NCBI GenBank assembly: GCA_030386875.1
Contig: CM059573.1
Location: 29,429,891 to 29,493,890, forward strand
From: Morinoia aosen
Taxonomy: Eukaryota; Arthropoda; Malacostraca; Amphipoda; Talitridae
Direction of reading: 5' to 3'
DNA: 64,000 bases
Shown here: positions 46,701-58,204 of the stretch, one piece after another
Position numbering within the stretch: position 1 is the stretch's first letter
Layout: the number at the start of each line of letters is the position of its first letter
The notes under the pieces: generated by a model
What the model saw: only the letters and a program-made list of their open reading frames with translations
What the model was told of the DNA's origin: nothing
Database searches by the model: none
Position numbers and translations under genes: made by a program

Positions 46701-49700
46701 TGAACCTGAGGTTTTTCACATTGAACCTGATGTTTTTTACATTGAACCTGAGGTTTTTCACATTGAACCTGATGTTTTTTACATTGAACCTGAGTTTTTT
46801 ACATTGAACCGGAGGTTTTTACATTGAACCTGAGGTTTTTACATTGAACCTGAGGTTTTTCACATTGAACCTGATGTTTTTTACATTGAACCAGAGGTTT
46901 TTCACATTGAACCTGAGGTTTTTACATTGAAACTGAGGTTTTTACATTGAACCTGAGGTTTTTCACATTGAACCTGAGGTTTTTACATTGAACCTGAGGT
47001 TTTTACATTGAACCTGAGGTTTTTCACATTGAACCTGAGGTTTTTACATTAAACCTGAGGTTTTTACATTGAACCTGAGGTTTTTCACATTGAACCTGAG
47101 GTTTTTCACATTGAACCTGAGGTTTTTACATTGAACCTGAGGTTTTTCACATTGAACCTGATGTTTTTTACATTGAACCTGAGGTTTTTACATTGAATCG
47201 GAGGTTTTTACATCGAACCTGAGGTTTTTCACATTGAACCTGAGGTTTTTACATTGAACCTGAGGTTTTTTGCATTGAACCGGAGGTTTTTACATTGAAC
47301 CTGAGGTTTTTACATTGAACCTGAGGTTTTTTACATTGAACCTGAGGTTTTTTACATTGAACCTGAGGTTTTTACATTGAACCTGAGGTTTTTCACATTG
47401 AACCTGAGGTTTTTTACATTGAACCTGAGGATTTTTACATTGAACCTGAGGTTTTTTACATTGAACCTGAGGTTTTTTACATTGAACCTGAGGTTTTTTA
47501 CATTGAACCTGAGGTTTTTTACATTGAACCTGAGGTTTTTACATTGAACCGGAGGTTTTTACATTGAACCTGAGGTTTTTCACATTGAACCTGAGGTTTT
47601 TTACATTGAACCTGAGGTATTTACATTGAACCGGAGGTTTTTACATTGAACCGGAGGTTTTTACATTGAACCTGAGGTTTTTTACATTCAACCTGAGGTT
47701 TTTTACGTTCAACCTGAGGTTTTTTACATTGACCCTGAGGTTTTTCACATTGAACCTGAGGTTTTTTACATTGAACCTGAGGTTTTTACATTGAACCGGA
47801 GGTTTTTACATTGAACCTGAGGTTTTTCACATTGAACCTGATGTTTTTTACATTGAACCTGAGGTTTTTACATTGAACCGGAGGTTTTTACATTGAACCT
47901 GAGGTTTTTCACATTGAACCTGATGTTTTTTACATTGAACCTGAGGTTTTTACATTGAACCGGATGTTTTTACATTGAACCTGAGGTTTTTCACATTGAA
48001 CCTGAGGTTTTTTACATTGAACCTGAGGATTTTTACATTGAACCTGAGGTTTTTTACATTGAACCTGAGGTTTTCAACATTGAACCTGAGGTTTTTTACA
48101 TTGAACCTGAGGTTTTTTACATTGAACCTGAGGTTTTTTACATTAAACCTGAGGTTTTTTACATAGAACCTGAGGATTTTTACATTGAACCTGAGGTTTT
48201 TCACATTGAACCACAGGTTTTTTACATTGAACCTGAGGATTTTTACATTGAACCTGAGGTTTTTCACATTGAACCTGATGTTTTTTACATTGAACCTGAG
48301 GATTTTTACGTTGAACCTGAGGTTTTTTACATTGAACCTGAGGTTTTTTACATTGAACCTGCGGATTTTTACATTGAACCTGAGGTTATTTACATTGAAC
48401 CTGAGGTTTTTTACATTGAACCTGAGGTTTTTTACATTGAACCTGAGGTTTTTACATTGAACCTGAGGTTTTTACATTGAACCTGAGGTTTATACATTGA
48501 ACCTGAGGTTTTTACATTGAACCTGAGGTTTTTTACATTGAACCTGAGGTTTTTTACATTGAACCTGAGGTTTTTTACATTGAACCTGAGGTTTTTTACA
48601 TTGAACCTGAGGTTTTTTACATTGAACCTGAGGTTTTTACATTGAACCTGAGGTTTTTACATTGAACCTGAGGTTTTTACATTGAACCTGAGGTTTTTCA
48701 CATTGAACCTGAGGTTTTTCACATTGAACCTGAGGTTTTTACATTGAACCTGAGGTTTTTCACATTGAACCTGATGTTTTTTACATTGAACCTGAGGTTT
48801 TTGCATTGAACCTGAGGTTTTTACATTGAACCTGAGGTTTTTACATTGAACCTGAGGTTTTTTACATTGAACCTGAGGTTTTTTACATTGAACCTGAGGT
48901 TTTTACATTGAACCTGAGGTTTTTCACATTGAACCTGAGGTTTTTTACATTGAACCTGAGGATTTTTACATTGAACCTGAGGTTTTTTACATTGAACCTG
49001 AGGTTTTTTACATTGAACCTGAGGTTTTTTACATTGAACCTGAGGTTTTTTACATTGAACCTGAGGTTTTTACATTGAACCGGAGGTTTTTACATTGAAC
49101 CTGAGGTTTTTCACATTGAACCTGAGGTTTTTTACATTGAACCTGAGGTTTTTTACATTAAACCTGAGGTTTTTTACATAGAACCTGAGGATTTTTACAT
49201 TGAACCTGAGGTTTTTCACATTGAACCACAGGTTTTTTACATTGAACCTGAGGATTTTTACATTGAACCTGAGTTTTTTTACATTGAACCTGAGGTTTTT
49301 CACATTGAACCTGATGTTTTTTACATTGAGCCTGAGGATTTTTACGTTGAACCTGAGGTTTTTTACATTGAACCTGAGGTTTTTTACATTGAACCTGCGG
49401 ATTTTTACATTGAACCTGAGGTTATTTACATTGAACCTGAGGTTTTTTACATTAAACCTGAGGTTTTTTACATTGAACCTGAGGTTTTTACATTGAACCT
49501 GAGGTTTTTACATTGAACCTGAGGTTTTTTACATTGAACCTGAGGTTTTTTACATTGAACCTGAGGTTTTTTACATTGAACCTGAGGTTTTTACATTGAA
49601 CCGGAGGTTTTTACATTGAACCTGAGGTTTTTCACATTGAACCTGAGGTTTTTTACATTGAACCTGAGGTATTTACATTGAACCGGAGGTTTTTACATTG

Positions 49701-52565
49701 AACCGGAGGTTTTTACATTGAACCTGAGGTTTTTTACATTCAACCTGAGGTTTTTTACGTTCAACCTGAGGTTTTTTACATTGACCCTGAGGTTTTTCAC
49801 ATTGAACCTGAGGTTTTTTACATTGAACCTGAGGTTTTTACATTGAACCGGAGGTTTTTACATTGAACCTGAGGTTTTTCACATTGAACCTGATGTTTTT
49901 TACATTGAACCTGAGGTTTTTACATTGAACCGGAGGTTTTTACATTGAACCTGAGGTTTTTCACATTGAACCTGATGTTTTTTACATTGAACCTGAGGTT
50001 TTTACATTGAACCGGATGTTTTTACATTGAACCTGAGGTTTTTCACATTGAACCTGAGGTTTTTTACATTGAACCTGAGGATTTTTACATTGAACCTGAT
50101 GTTTTTTACATTGAACCTGAGGTTTTTCACATTGAACCTGAGGTTTTTTACATTGAACCTGAGGTTTTTTACATTGAACCTGAGGTTTTTTACATTAAAC
50201 CTGAGGTTTTTTACATAGAACCTGAGGATTTTTACATTAAACCTGAGGTTTTTCACATTGAACCTGAGGATTTTTACATTGAACCTGAGGTTTTTCACAT
50301 TGAACCAGAGGTTTTTTACATTGAACCTGAGGATTTTTACATTGAACCTGAGTTTTTTTACATTGAACCTGAGGTTTTTCACATTGAACCTGATGTTTTT
50401 TACATTGAACCTGAGGATTTTTACGTTGAACCTGAGGTTTTTTACATTGAACCTGAGGTTTTTCACATTGAACCTGCGGATTTTTACATTGAACCTGAGG
50501 TTATTTACATTGAACCTGAGGTTTTTTACATTGAACCTGAGGTTTTTTACATTGAACCTGAGGTTTTTACATTGAACCTGAGGTTTTTACATTGAACCTG
50601 AGGTTTATACATTGAACCTGAGGGTTTTACATTGAACCTGAGGTTTTTTAAATTGAACATGAGGTTTTTTACATTGAACCTGAGGTTTTTTACATTGAAC
50701 CTGAGGTTTTTTACATTGAACCTGAGGTTTTTTACATTGAACCTGAGGTTTTTTACATTGAACCTGAGGTTTTTTACATTGAACCTGAGGTTTTTTACAT
50801 TGAATCTGAGGTTTCTTACATTGAACCTGAGGTTTCTTAGATTGAACTTGAGGTTTCTTACATTGAACCTGAGGTTTCTTACATTGAACCTGAGGTTTTT
50901 TACATTGAACCTGCGGATTTTTACATTGAACCTGAGGTTATTTACATTGAACCTGAGGTTTTTTACATTGAACCTGAGGTTTTTTACATTGAACCTGAGG
51001 TTTTTACATTGAACCTGAGGTTTTTACATTGAACCTGAGGTTTATACATTGAACCTGAGGTTTTTACATTGAACCTGAGGTTTTTACATTGAACCTGAGG
51101 TTTATACATTGAACCTGAGGGTTTTACATTGAACCTGAGGTTTTTTAAATTGAACATGAGGTTTTTTACATTGAACCTGAGGTTTTTTACATTGAACCTG
51201 AGGTTTTTTACATTGAACCTGAGGTTTTTTACATTGAACCTGAGGTTTTTTACATTGAACCTGAGGTTTTTTACATTGAACCTGAGGTTTTTTACATTGA
51301 ACCTGAGGTTTTTTACATTGAACCTGAGGTTTCTTACATTGAACCTGAGGTTTCTTAGATTGAACTTGAGGTTTCTTACATTGAACCTGAGGTTTCTTAC
51401 ATTGAACCTGAGGTTTTTTACAGTGAACCTGAGGTTTTTTTAAATTGAACTTGAGGTTTTTTAAATTTAACTTGAGTTTTTTTTTAAGTTTAACTTGAGG
51501 TTTTTTAAATTTAACTTTAGGTTTTTTTAATATGAACTTGAGGTTTTTTTAACATGAACCTGAGGTTTTTTACATTGAACCTGAGGTTTTTTACATTGAA
51601 CTTGAGGTTTCTTACTTTGAACTTGAGGTTTCTTACATTGAACCTGAGGTTTTTAAATTTAACTTGAGGTTTTTTAAATTTAACTTAAGGTTTTTTCAAA
51701 TTGAACTTGAGTTTTTTTTAAATTGATCTAGAGGTTTTTTAAATTGAACTTGAGTTTTTTTTAAATTGATCTAGAGGTTTTTTAAATTGAACTTGAGTTT
51801 TTTTAAATTGAACTTATGTTTTTTTCATATTGAACTTGAGATTTTTCAAAATAATATGTGACCTAGTTATAAAACCTGAGCTTTTTGAAACAAAATCAGA
51901 GCTATTTGAAACAAAATCAGAGCTTTTTGAAATGAAATCATCTTTTTGAAATGAAATCAGCTTTTTTTAAATGAAATCAGCTTTTTGAAATAAAATCTGT
52001 TTTTGGAAAAAAATCTGAGCTTTTTGAAATAAAATTGAGCTTTTTGAAATAAGACCCGAGCATTTCGAAATAAAACCCGAGCTTTTTGAAATAAAACCCG
52101 AGCTTTTTGAAATGTAACCCTGGCATTTTGAAATGTAACCCTGGCATTTTGAAATGTAACCCGATCTTTAAGAAATGTAACCCGATCTTTACGAAATGAA
52201 ACCCGAGCTTTTCGAAATGTAACCCGAGCTTTTCGAAATGTAACCCGAGCTTTTTGAAATGTAACCCGAGCTTTTCGAAATGTAACCCGAGCATTTCGAA
52301 ATGTAACCCGAGCTTTTCGAAATGTAACCCGAGCTTTTCGAAATGTAACCCGAGCTTTTCGAAATGTAACCCGAGCTTTTCGAAATGTAACCCGAGCTTT
52401 TCGAAATGTAACCCGAGCTTTTCGAAATGTAACCCGAGCTTTTCGAAATGTAACCCGAGCTTTTCGAAATGTAACCCGAGCTTTTCGAAATGTAACCCGA
52501 GCTTTTCGAAATGTAACCCGAGCTATTCGAAATGTAACCCGAGCTTTTCGAAATAAAACCTGAGT
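43720..52565 (+). repeat. Giant 20/21-bp minisatellite, ~8.85 kb
   Basis: More than 400 tandem copies of TTTTTACATTGAACCTGAGG and its 21-bp form with one more T. 21-bp runs produce endless open frames in xFFTLNLRx (plus) and KNLRFNVKx (minus) periodicity, which are artefacts. Variants include GAACCGGAGG, GAACCTGATG, CATTCAACC and AAATTGAACTTGAGG. Both edges decay toward an AACTTGAGC-type unit with AAAT spacers. The far right (about 52190-52556) switches to a nearly perfect 21-mer, AATGTAACCCGAGCTTTTCG plus A, repeated about 17 times. Large duplications are visible: blocks near 48185, 49200 and 50258 repeat at ~1.0-1.06 kb, 50632 and 51129 at ~497 bp, and 46375-46480 and 46481-46580 at ~106 bp. 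Confidence 0.95.
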
Positions 52566-52594
52566 TTTTTAATTATAAAGTAAAAAGATATAGT

Positions 52595-52851
52595 CTCACC
52601 AGCACATATCAATGTGATACAAGTTTTGCTTTTAATCATTTTCCAGTGCTGTCATTTTCAAAATTATCACTCTGTCAGATGTAGCTTTGGGTATTAGGTT
52701 TGCATTTTGTCATTGTGACTGTATGTGTTTTTATATGTATTTTCAACCTGAAGATGTTTGTACATCAAAATATTGCTTTTTTATAGACTACAGAGTTAGT
52801 GAATTTCTCAACTATTGACAATAAATCAATAAAAATATGCAAAGTGAATTT
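52595..52851 (+). repeat. Right inverted arm flanking the giant satellite
   Basis: Inverted counterpart of 43203-43460. At about 52749-52780 it contains CCTGAAGATG, a perfect GATGT/ACATC stem with TTGT loop, and then AAAATATTGC. This resembles the terminal motif of the PLE copies, a hammerhead-like core with a degraded GAAA. It is followed by TTTTTATAGACTACAGAGTT and ends near 52851. Confidence 0.8.
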
Positions 52852-53355
52852 CTTACCATTGTTCTTACCATGATGTTCTGGAAAGGTTTTGTAATGTTGA
52901 AAAGTTGAATAATAAATGATCTAGTTTGTCACACTTGCCCAGTTGTATTTGGTAATGTCTCCCAACCTCGTGTTAATGATTGATTAATTTCAGAATCATC
53001 CAAAAATGGAAATGAAGTGAACAGCTCTTAATTCCCTCTAATTCCTAGTCACATCCTGATAAACGCGTAGACCTGTTCAGTAAATCTGTTTCATTTAACT
53101 GTCAAAATTAAATGTGATACTCCCATCAAAAACAGCCCAGAGTCAATAAAACTTTGGAAACTCAGTAAGTGAAATCCATCTAGATTTGCTTGAGTCTGAA
53201 GCTAGAGACAATAGTTCTTTTCATGCAATTCACCCAATGAAGCCTTTGCTGATACCTCAAGTAAATTAAGACCTGTCATGTTGAAATGGAAGTATTTAAT
53301 TCTTATGATTCAGTACTATTGCTTTGTGTTGATTATCGGACAATTCTTTCATTCC
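52852..53355. other. Non-coding spacer
   Basis: AT-rich sequence. No feature was recognised. Confidence 0.4.
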
Positions 53356-53360
53356 CATAA

Positions 53361-54019
53361 CAGGGTGTCCACTAGGTAGTAAAGTAGTAAAAAGTAAAAA
53401 AAATTGAAAAGCAGCAAAAAAGAAAGTAGTAATAAAATTTGCCTTGAGGGTTTATTTTACCTGTCAGGGTTGTCAAAAATTGTGAAGCGGGATAATTCAC
53501 TGAATATGGAACGTAAAGTAAATATGCACATCGAGTTTGAAGATTAATTTTAATGAATTCATTTCTCTCAAAATCAGATATTTACTGCAGTTTGTGGGAA
53601 ATGTTCCTGTAAGAGGATTGGACAATTCCCCGGTGTCTACTAATTTCCATTTAGTTTGTTTTTTTGCATATGATCGCTTCTCATTGTTGAAAAATGAGAC
53701 AGGGTCTTGGCCAAACATTTGTTAGGGTCTGTTTGGGAAGGGGTACATAAAAAATTGGGTATGTTTTGCAATTATGCATTGGACGCTTCATTTAGTAATA
53801 AGTTTCTAATTAAGTATTTTATGTATTAATAAACTTGAAATTTTTTTGAACACATGCTATGGCATGTATTATTGACTCAAACTACTCATTATAGGATGAT
53901 TTCTTACATCCTGCACATTTGGACAACATTCATTTTGTAAAAATTCGAAAGTCATTTTTTGCTGTTGAAGGTTGTAAAAAGTAGTAAAATTTGGAAATGA
54001 AATATAAGAAGACACCCAG
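53361..54019. mobile_element. Non-autonomous DNA transposon, 659 bp
   Basis: The left end is CAGGGTGTCCACTAGG and the right end on the opposite strand is CTGGGTGTCTTC. Each is flanked outside by CATAA (53356-53360 and 54020-54024), a probable 5-bp target duplication. Subterminal AAGTAGTAAAA words occur near both ends (about 53382-53430 and 53975-53990), a pattern I know from widespread metazoan elements with CAGGGTGTCC ends. No transposase is recognisable, and the internal open frames at 53497-53725 are featureless. Confidence 0.6.
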
Positions 54020-54024
54020 CATAA

Positions 54025-54349
54025 TGTTTGAATTGTTTTGATGATTCTGGGTAAATGTAAAATTTAGAATGAATTTTTTTCCAATGAGGAACATATAACA
54101 CTATATTTATAATTAGAAATTACTTTCCAGGTTTATTGTGTGGAATAAATTTTAAAAAATTTTAATTTTGTTTATGAATATGGATAAACATTAAAACTCA
54201 TTATGGAAATGATATCAAAGATACCAGTTTCCAACTGCATTCAGTAGGAAAAAAGCATAAAGTTGTTTAAAAGTACTGTGAAAATGTGATGCTGGTCAGT
54301 GATTGCACACGTAAAACTTTTCATTACCAGTATGAATAACACATATTAC
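54025..54349. other. Non-coding spacer
   Basis: AT-rich sequence. No feature was recognised. Confidence 0.4.
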
Positions 54350-55607
54350 GCTGTGATGGCTATCAGTACCGTGCCATGCATCTATTCCGTATTGCAAGTA
54401 TGGTGAAATGAGCGTTTGGTAGAACATTTCTAAAGCTTTTCAGGCAGGAAATTTTTAACTATTTAGGATTCCGATGGATTTTGATAATTTAGTACTGATA
54501 TAAGCGATGTGCTCTTTGAAGGTCAGATGTTTATCTATCATGATACCCAGGAACTTACATGAGTTAGTTTCTTCGATTTCACCTTCGCCAATTTTAATGC
54601 GTAGGAGAGATATGTTGTTCTTGTATGAGAATGTAATATATTTTGTTTTATCTATGTTAAGGCTTATTTTATTAGCTTTAAGCCACAATGAAACCTTTTG
54701 GAGTTCATTATTTATACTCTCCGCAATCAGAGCGGGATTTTTGTCTAGAAGGACTGCAGAAAGCGTGCTGTCATCGACAAAAAGTATGAATTTGAAAAAT
54801 GATGTAGATTTAATAATATCATTGCTAAAAATCAGGAATAGGAGATGCCCTAGGACAGATCCTTGTGGAACTCCATGGCTAATTGTCTGTGGGTCCGATT
54901 TTGCATCGTCAATGACAACGTATTGCTTCCGATTTGTTAGGTATGATCTGAACCAATCATGAGCAATCCCTCGAATGCCACAACAGTGTAGTTTCGAGAG
55001 CAATATCTTATGGTCCACACAATCGAATGCTTTGCGAAAGTCAAGAAAAACAGAGAGGACAGGCTTTCCTTCATTTACATTAGAATAAAGGAATTGTAAA
55101 TGATTTAATATAGCCTGTGTTGTAGATTTTTTAGAGCGAAAGCCGTATTGTTTATCATAGAGAATTGATTTTTGTTCAAAATAGGAGTACACTTTTTATA
55201 CACGATTTTCTCGAATATCTTGCTAATAATTGGTAGCATGGAGATAGGTCGATGGTTGTTTAAACAGGTTTTTTCCCCATTTTTAAAGATCGGGGTTACT
55301 CTAGCGACTTTGAGGGAGTTCGGGAAAGTGCCTAGGAAGAAAGACTGGTTAATAATATTGGATATGAGCGGGGCTACAATATCGGCAATAACTTTAAGTA
55401 CTTTAGTCGGAAACGTTTGTAACCCACTCGATTTATTTTTCAGGTTGTTTATATACGCAATTACATCGGAAAAGTTGGTAGGCGTAAAGAAAAAGGAGCT
55501 GTGTTCTCGAATATGATCCGTGTACTCAAGGTGATCAGTAGGTTCACATGGAATACCATCAGCTATAGTTTTCCCTACGTTTACGAAGAAATTGTTACTG
55601 TACTGTT
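54350..55607 (-). pseudogene. Non-LTR retrotransposon reverse transcriptase
   Basis: Minus-strand LINE RT in two frames. From 55607 down to about 55190 it reads NFFVNVGKTIADGI, FTPTNFSDVIAYI, KVARVTPIFKNGEK and NNHRPISMLPIISKIFEKIV, the RT fingers. After a frameshift near 55185 it continues YGFRSKKSTTQAIL, VFLDFRKAFDCVDH (first catalytic aspartate), HGVPQGSVLGHLLFLIF, LFVDDSTLSA (catalytic FVDD), NISLNIDKTKYITFS-like sequence and CKFLGIMIDKHLTFKEHI. It remains open to 54455. Beyond that, traces such as FYQTLISPYLQYG extend to about 54355 with stops. Endonuclease and ORF1 are missing. It abuts an RTE-type fragment head to head at about 55610-55650. Confidence 0.85.
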
Positions 55608-55651
55608 TGAAAAGTACTGTTTACTGTTACTGTTTGAAAAGTAATGTACTG
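55608..55651 (+). repeat. Short tandem at the junction of two LINE fragments
   Basis: Three imperfect copies of TACTGTTTGAAAAGTA in direct orientation lie exactly between the minus-strand RT and the plus-strand RTE-type fragment. Confidence 0.65.
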
Positions 55652-56153
55652 TTTGAAAGCTTAATCTTACCAGTTTTGCTGTATGGAGCAGAGTCTTGGG
55701 GTTTGAGAGCAGCTGAGAGGAAGAAGCTGGATGTGTTTGAGATGACGTGTTTAAGGAGCATGTATGGAGTAACAAGAAGAGATAGGATTAGAAATGAATG
55801 GGTTAGGGAGCAGACGGGTGTTATGAAGATGATGAGTAGGCGGGTGGATGAAAAAGTGCTTGTATGCATGGTTTGGGCGTGTTGAAAGAATGAATGCTGA
55901 GCGGCTGGTAAAAAAGATTTATACGTCAGAGGTGAGTGGTATTAGAGCACAGAGAAGGCCACGGATAAGTTGGATAGATGGGTTGAAACGTGAATTCTAT
56001 GAGAGGATCGAGAGGGATGACTGCGTACAGAAGTCTGTGGAAGCAGTGTATAAGCATATAAATTTTGACGCAGTCACTGGAAGCCTGCTCGCATGTGATG
56101 GGGTATTTGATGTGCCCTGTCATGTGCGGGGGAGGGCTGCACAGAAATGAAGC
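55652..56153 (+). pseudogene. RTE-type LINE C-terminal fragment
   Basis: C-terminal part of an RTE/BovB-like endonuclease-reverse transcriptase. It reads VLLYGAESWGLRAAERKKLD, VFEMTCLRSMYGV, RDRIRNEWVREQTG, then after a frameshift near 55855 WFGRVERMNAERLVKKIY, SEVSGIRAQRRPRISWIDG, LKREFYERI, and stops at about 56153. These blocks form the usual thumb and tail of that family. The RT catalytic core is absent. The following GC-richer 60-70 bp and a direct repeat of AACCTTAAAAACT near 56218-56241 probably represent its 3' end. Confidence 0.8.
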
Positions 56154-56225
56154 GGTCGGGGTAAACCAGCTAGGGCTGTCGGGCCTGACTGTGAAAGATG
56201 GTTGTGCTGGGCTGCTAACCTTAAA

Positions 56226-56589
56226 AACTAACCTTAAAAACTACCTGTAAACTATTGACAATGGAAAAGAACTAAGTTGGCTGTTTAAAATTGGCTTATT
56301 TTTTAAAATAAATAAAGACTCAAAAATCCTTAAATTGGAGGCTAGTACACCTCGTTAGCATTAATATTGATATAATTAATATTGATGTCAAACGGGCTAT
56401 CACAATGCTCTGAATGATCCCTAATAGCCGTTTGACATCAGTAATTTTAAAATTTTCACTAGATCAAAATTTGCCTCCGATTTAAGGATTTTAGAGTCTC
56501 AATTCATTTTAAAAAATAAGCCAGTTTTAAACAACCAACTTAGTTGTTTTACATCGTCAACAGCTAACAGGTAGTTTTTAAGGTTAGTT
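56226..56589. mobile_element. Foldback element with PLE endonuclease trace in loop
   Basis: Inverted arms of 117 bp, 56226-56342 and 56473-56589, differ at only about a tenth of positions. They begin AACTAACCTTAAAAACTACC on the outer side and end with GGAGGC. The loop holds a second, inner inverted repeat (GATGTCAAACGG(G)CTAT, 56384-56400 and about 56423-56439). On the minus strand the loop encodes AIRDHSEHCDSP, matching the PLE GIY-YIG motif (compare SAIRDHAEQC at 59551-59820). It could be a MITE or the remains of a head-to-head PLE insertion. The arms themselves match no PLE copy that I can see. Confidence 0.65.
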
Positions 56590-56889
56590 GTTTCTTTGTT
56601 TTTGCAATTCATGAACTTTCTAATTCATTTCATGTTTTTCAGGTAAATTTGTTTTTGCTGAAGATGAGCGAACGCAGGAAATGTTTAATTTTATTGTTTT
56701 CCTTGCAGTTTTTAATTCGAGTGAATGTTTTATACGGTATTTTTGGTTCTCTTTTTTACTTGATTGTACAAACTTGTAAGGGAGGCACCATGATGGTTTT
56801 ATTATTTTATTTTATTGGCTTCATTTTCCAACTTAATATATTGAATTTACTTTGAATCTTAATTAGTTCCTATGGGTTGTACAACACAA
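56590..56889. other. Non-coding spacer
   Basis: AT-rich. A hydrophobic 68-codon frame at 56649-56855 is probably chance in T-rich sequence. Confidence 0.4.
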
Positions 56890-57326
56890 TTAGTACCATA
56901 TGTGGAAGTCTCTGCTGGGCGTGTTACTAGCATAATCTTAGAGACCAGCATTTGGGCTGAAATATTTGAACATTTTGAGGAGCATTTGAGCTTTCCCTCC
57001 CCTAAACCTATTCCAAACATCGTCATCCCCTGTTATTTGCTCCTACTTTATTTCTCCTTACATTTTCCATATTATTTCGCGCCTTCTCTATCTTTTCTTT
57101 TATTTTGTCACCGAAAAAGTCATAGCTAACTTTAATATGTCTCCTTCTATTTCAGTTACATATTTCAGTTCTTTCTATTTCAGCGCGCTCTTTTTTTCCT
57201 GCAACGACCTAAAGGCCTTGTAGATGTATTAATTAATCACAAAAGTGTAAGATTTGTAGGCAACGAAACACGTTGTTAAATCGTAAGGGCGGCGTATCCC
57301 TCTTGAGCGCCAGCTGATAGATTATT

Positions 57327-57446
57327 TTGGTGGGCGAGTCCTGTTCAGCCCAATGTATAAGTTAAGTTGGTGGGCGAGTTCTGTTCAGCCCAATGTATAA
57401 GTTAATTTGGTGGGCGAGTCCTGTTCGGCCCAATTGATAGTTATAT
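57327..57446 (+). repeat. 40-bp tandem repeat, three copies
   Basis: Unit TTGGTGGGCGAGTCCTGTTC followed by AGCCCAATGTATAAGTTAAG. Two copies are nearly identical, and the third is changed in its second half. Confidence 0.8.
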
Positions 57447-57639
57447 TGGGTTGGTCCTTCTTGGATGCCACCCTTTGATTTTGTCCCTATCTTAGGGATT
57501 TCTGAGGGCCGTATTTCTGAGGCTTGTTCTTCCTGAGGAATTTTCCTGATACTTCAGGGATAAGAGAGAAGTCAGATTTTGATGACTTATTTTTATTGAG
57601 TTGATTCGTCAACAGTTTTTATTTGTTGCGAACATTTCC

Positions 57640-57850
57640 GTTATTCTTCAGAGTTTTCAATCTGATAACAAGTTTTGTAGATTTCGAGCTGTTTCCAAGC
57701 TTTGGAGATGTTGAGCTGTTTTCAAGCGCCGAATTTGAGATGAACTAAATCAAGCTTCGAATTTTGAGCCGAACTAAATATAGCTTCGGAGTTTTCGAGA
57801 TGATAAAACAAGTTTTAAATTTTAAGCCGAACTAAATCAAACTAATGAAA
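57640..57850 (+). repeat. Degenerate TTGAGCCGAACTAAAT-type array
   Basis: Loose repetition of words such as AGCTTCGAATTTTGAGCC and GAACTAAATCAA every ~33-40 bp, with TTTTCGAGATGATAAAACAA variants. The TTGAGC core is reminiscent of the 33041 and 43720 arrays, but the relation is uncertain. Confidence 0.35.
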
Positions 57851-58204
57851 TTTTGAAGTCCGTGACGGTAAGTATGTTTCGCAATTATCTGTGATACGCG
57901 AGCTCAGTTATCTGCAAGAAGAATTATTTTCCCTCCGTAGAACAGAGGCATCAGTCGACTTATCTTGGCTTCTGGCCTAACACACGTCAACTAAGGGTGA
58001 TGTAGGTCTGCGGTGATTCAACTTCTCTAATCTAAGTACACAAAATATAGCTCAAAAGAGTTAATTAATCATAATTATTCAATACCAGGAATTATGAAGG
58101 CCCTAAGATGAAAGTGATCAGCAAACACTCGCACTAACACACACGTCCAACACTTATGAAATGTGGAATACAACAAACTGCTTTTCATTCCAAGCGTCAC
58201 CATC

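Noticed and set aside
45854-51443. Many open frames of 60-150 codons with xFFTLNLRx or KNLRFNVKx periodicity
   Set aside because: They are the 21-bp satellite read as codons on both strands. They lack a non-repeat domain, start context and codon bias, and their ends are set by 20-bp units.
52254-52556. Open frame reading KCNPSFS repeats, like a cysteine-rich repeat protein
   Set aside because: It is a 21-bp tandem repeat without start context or distinct termini, continuous with the non-coding satellite.
56649-56855. Possible small membrane protein of 68 codons
   Set aside because: Hydrophobicity follows from the T-rich plus strand, and there are no homologous features or regulatory context.
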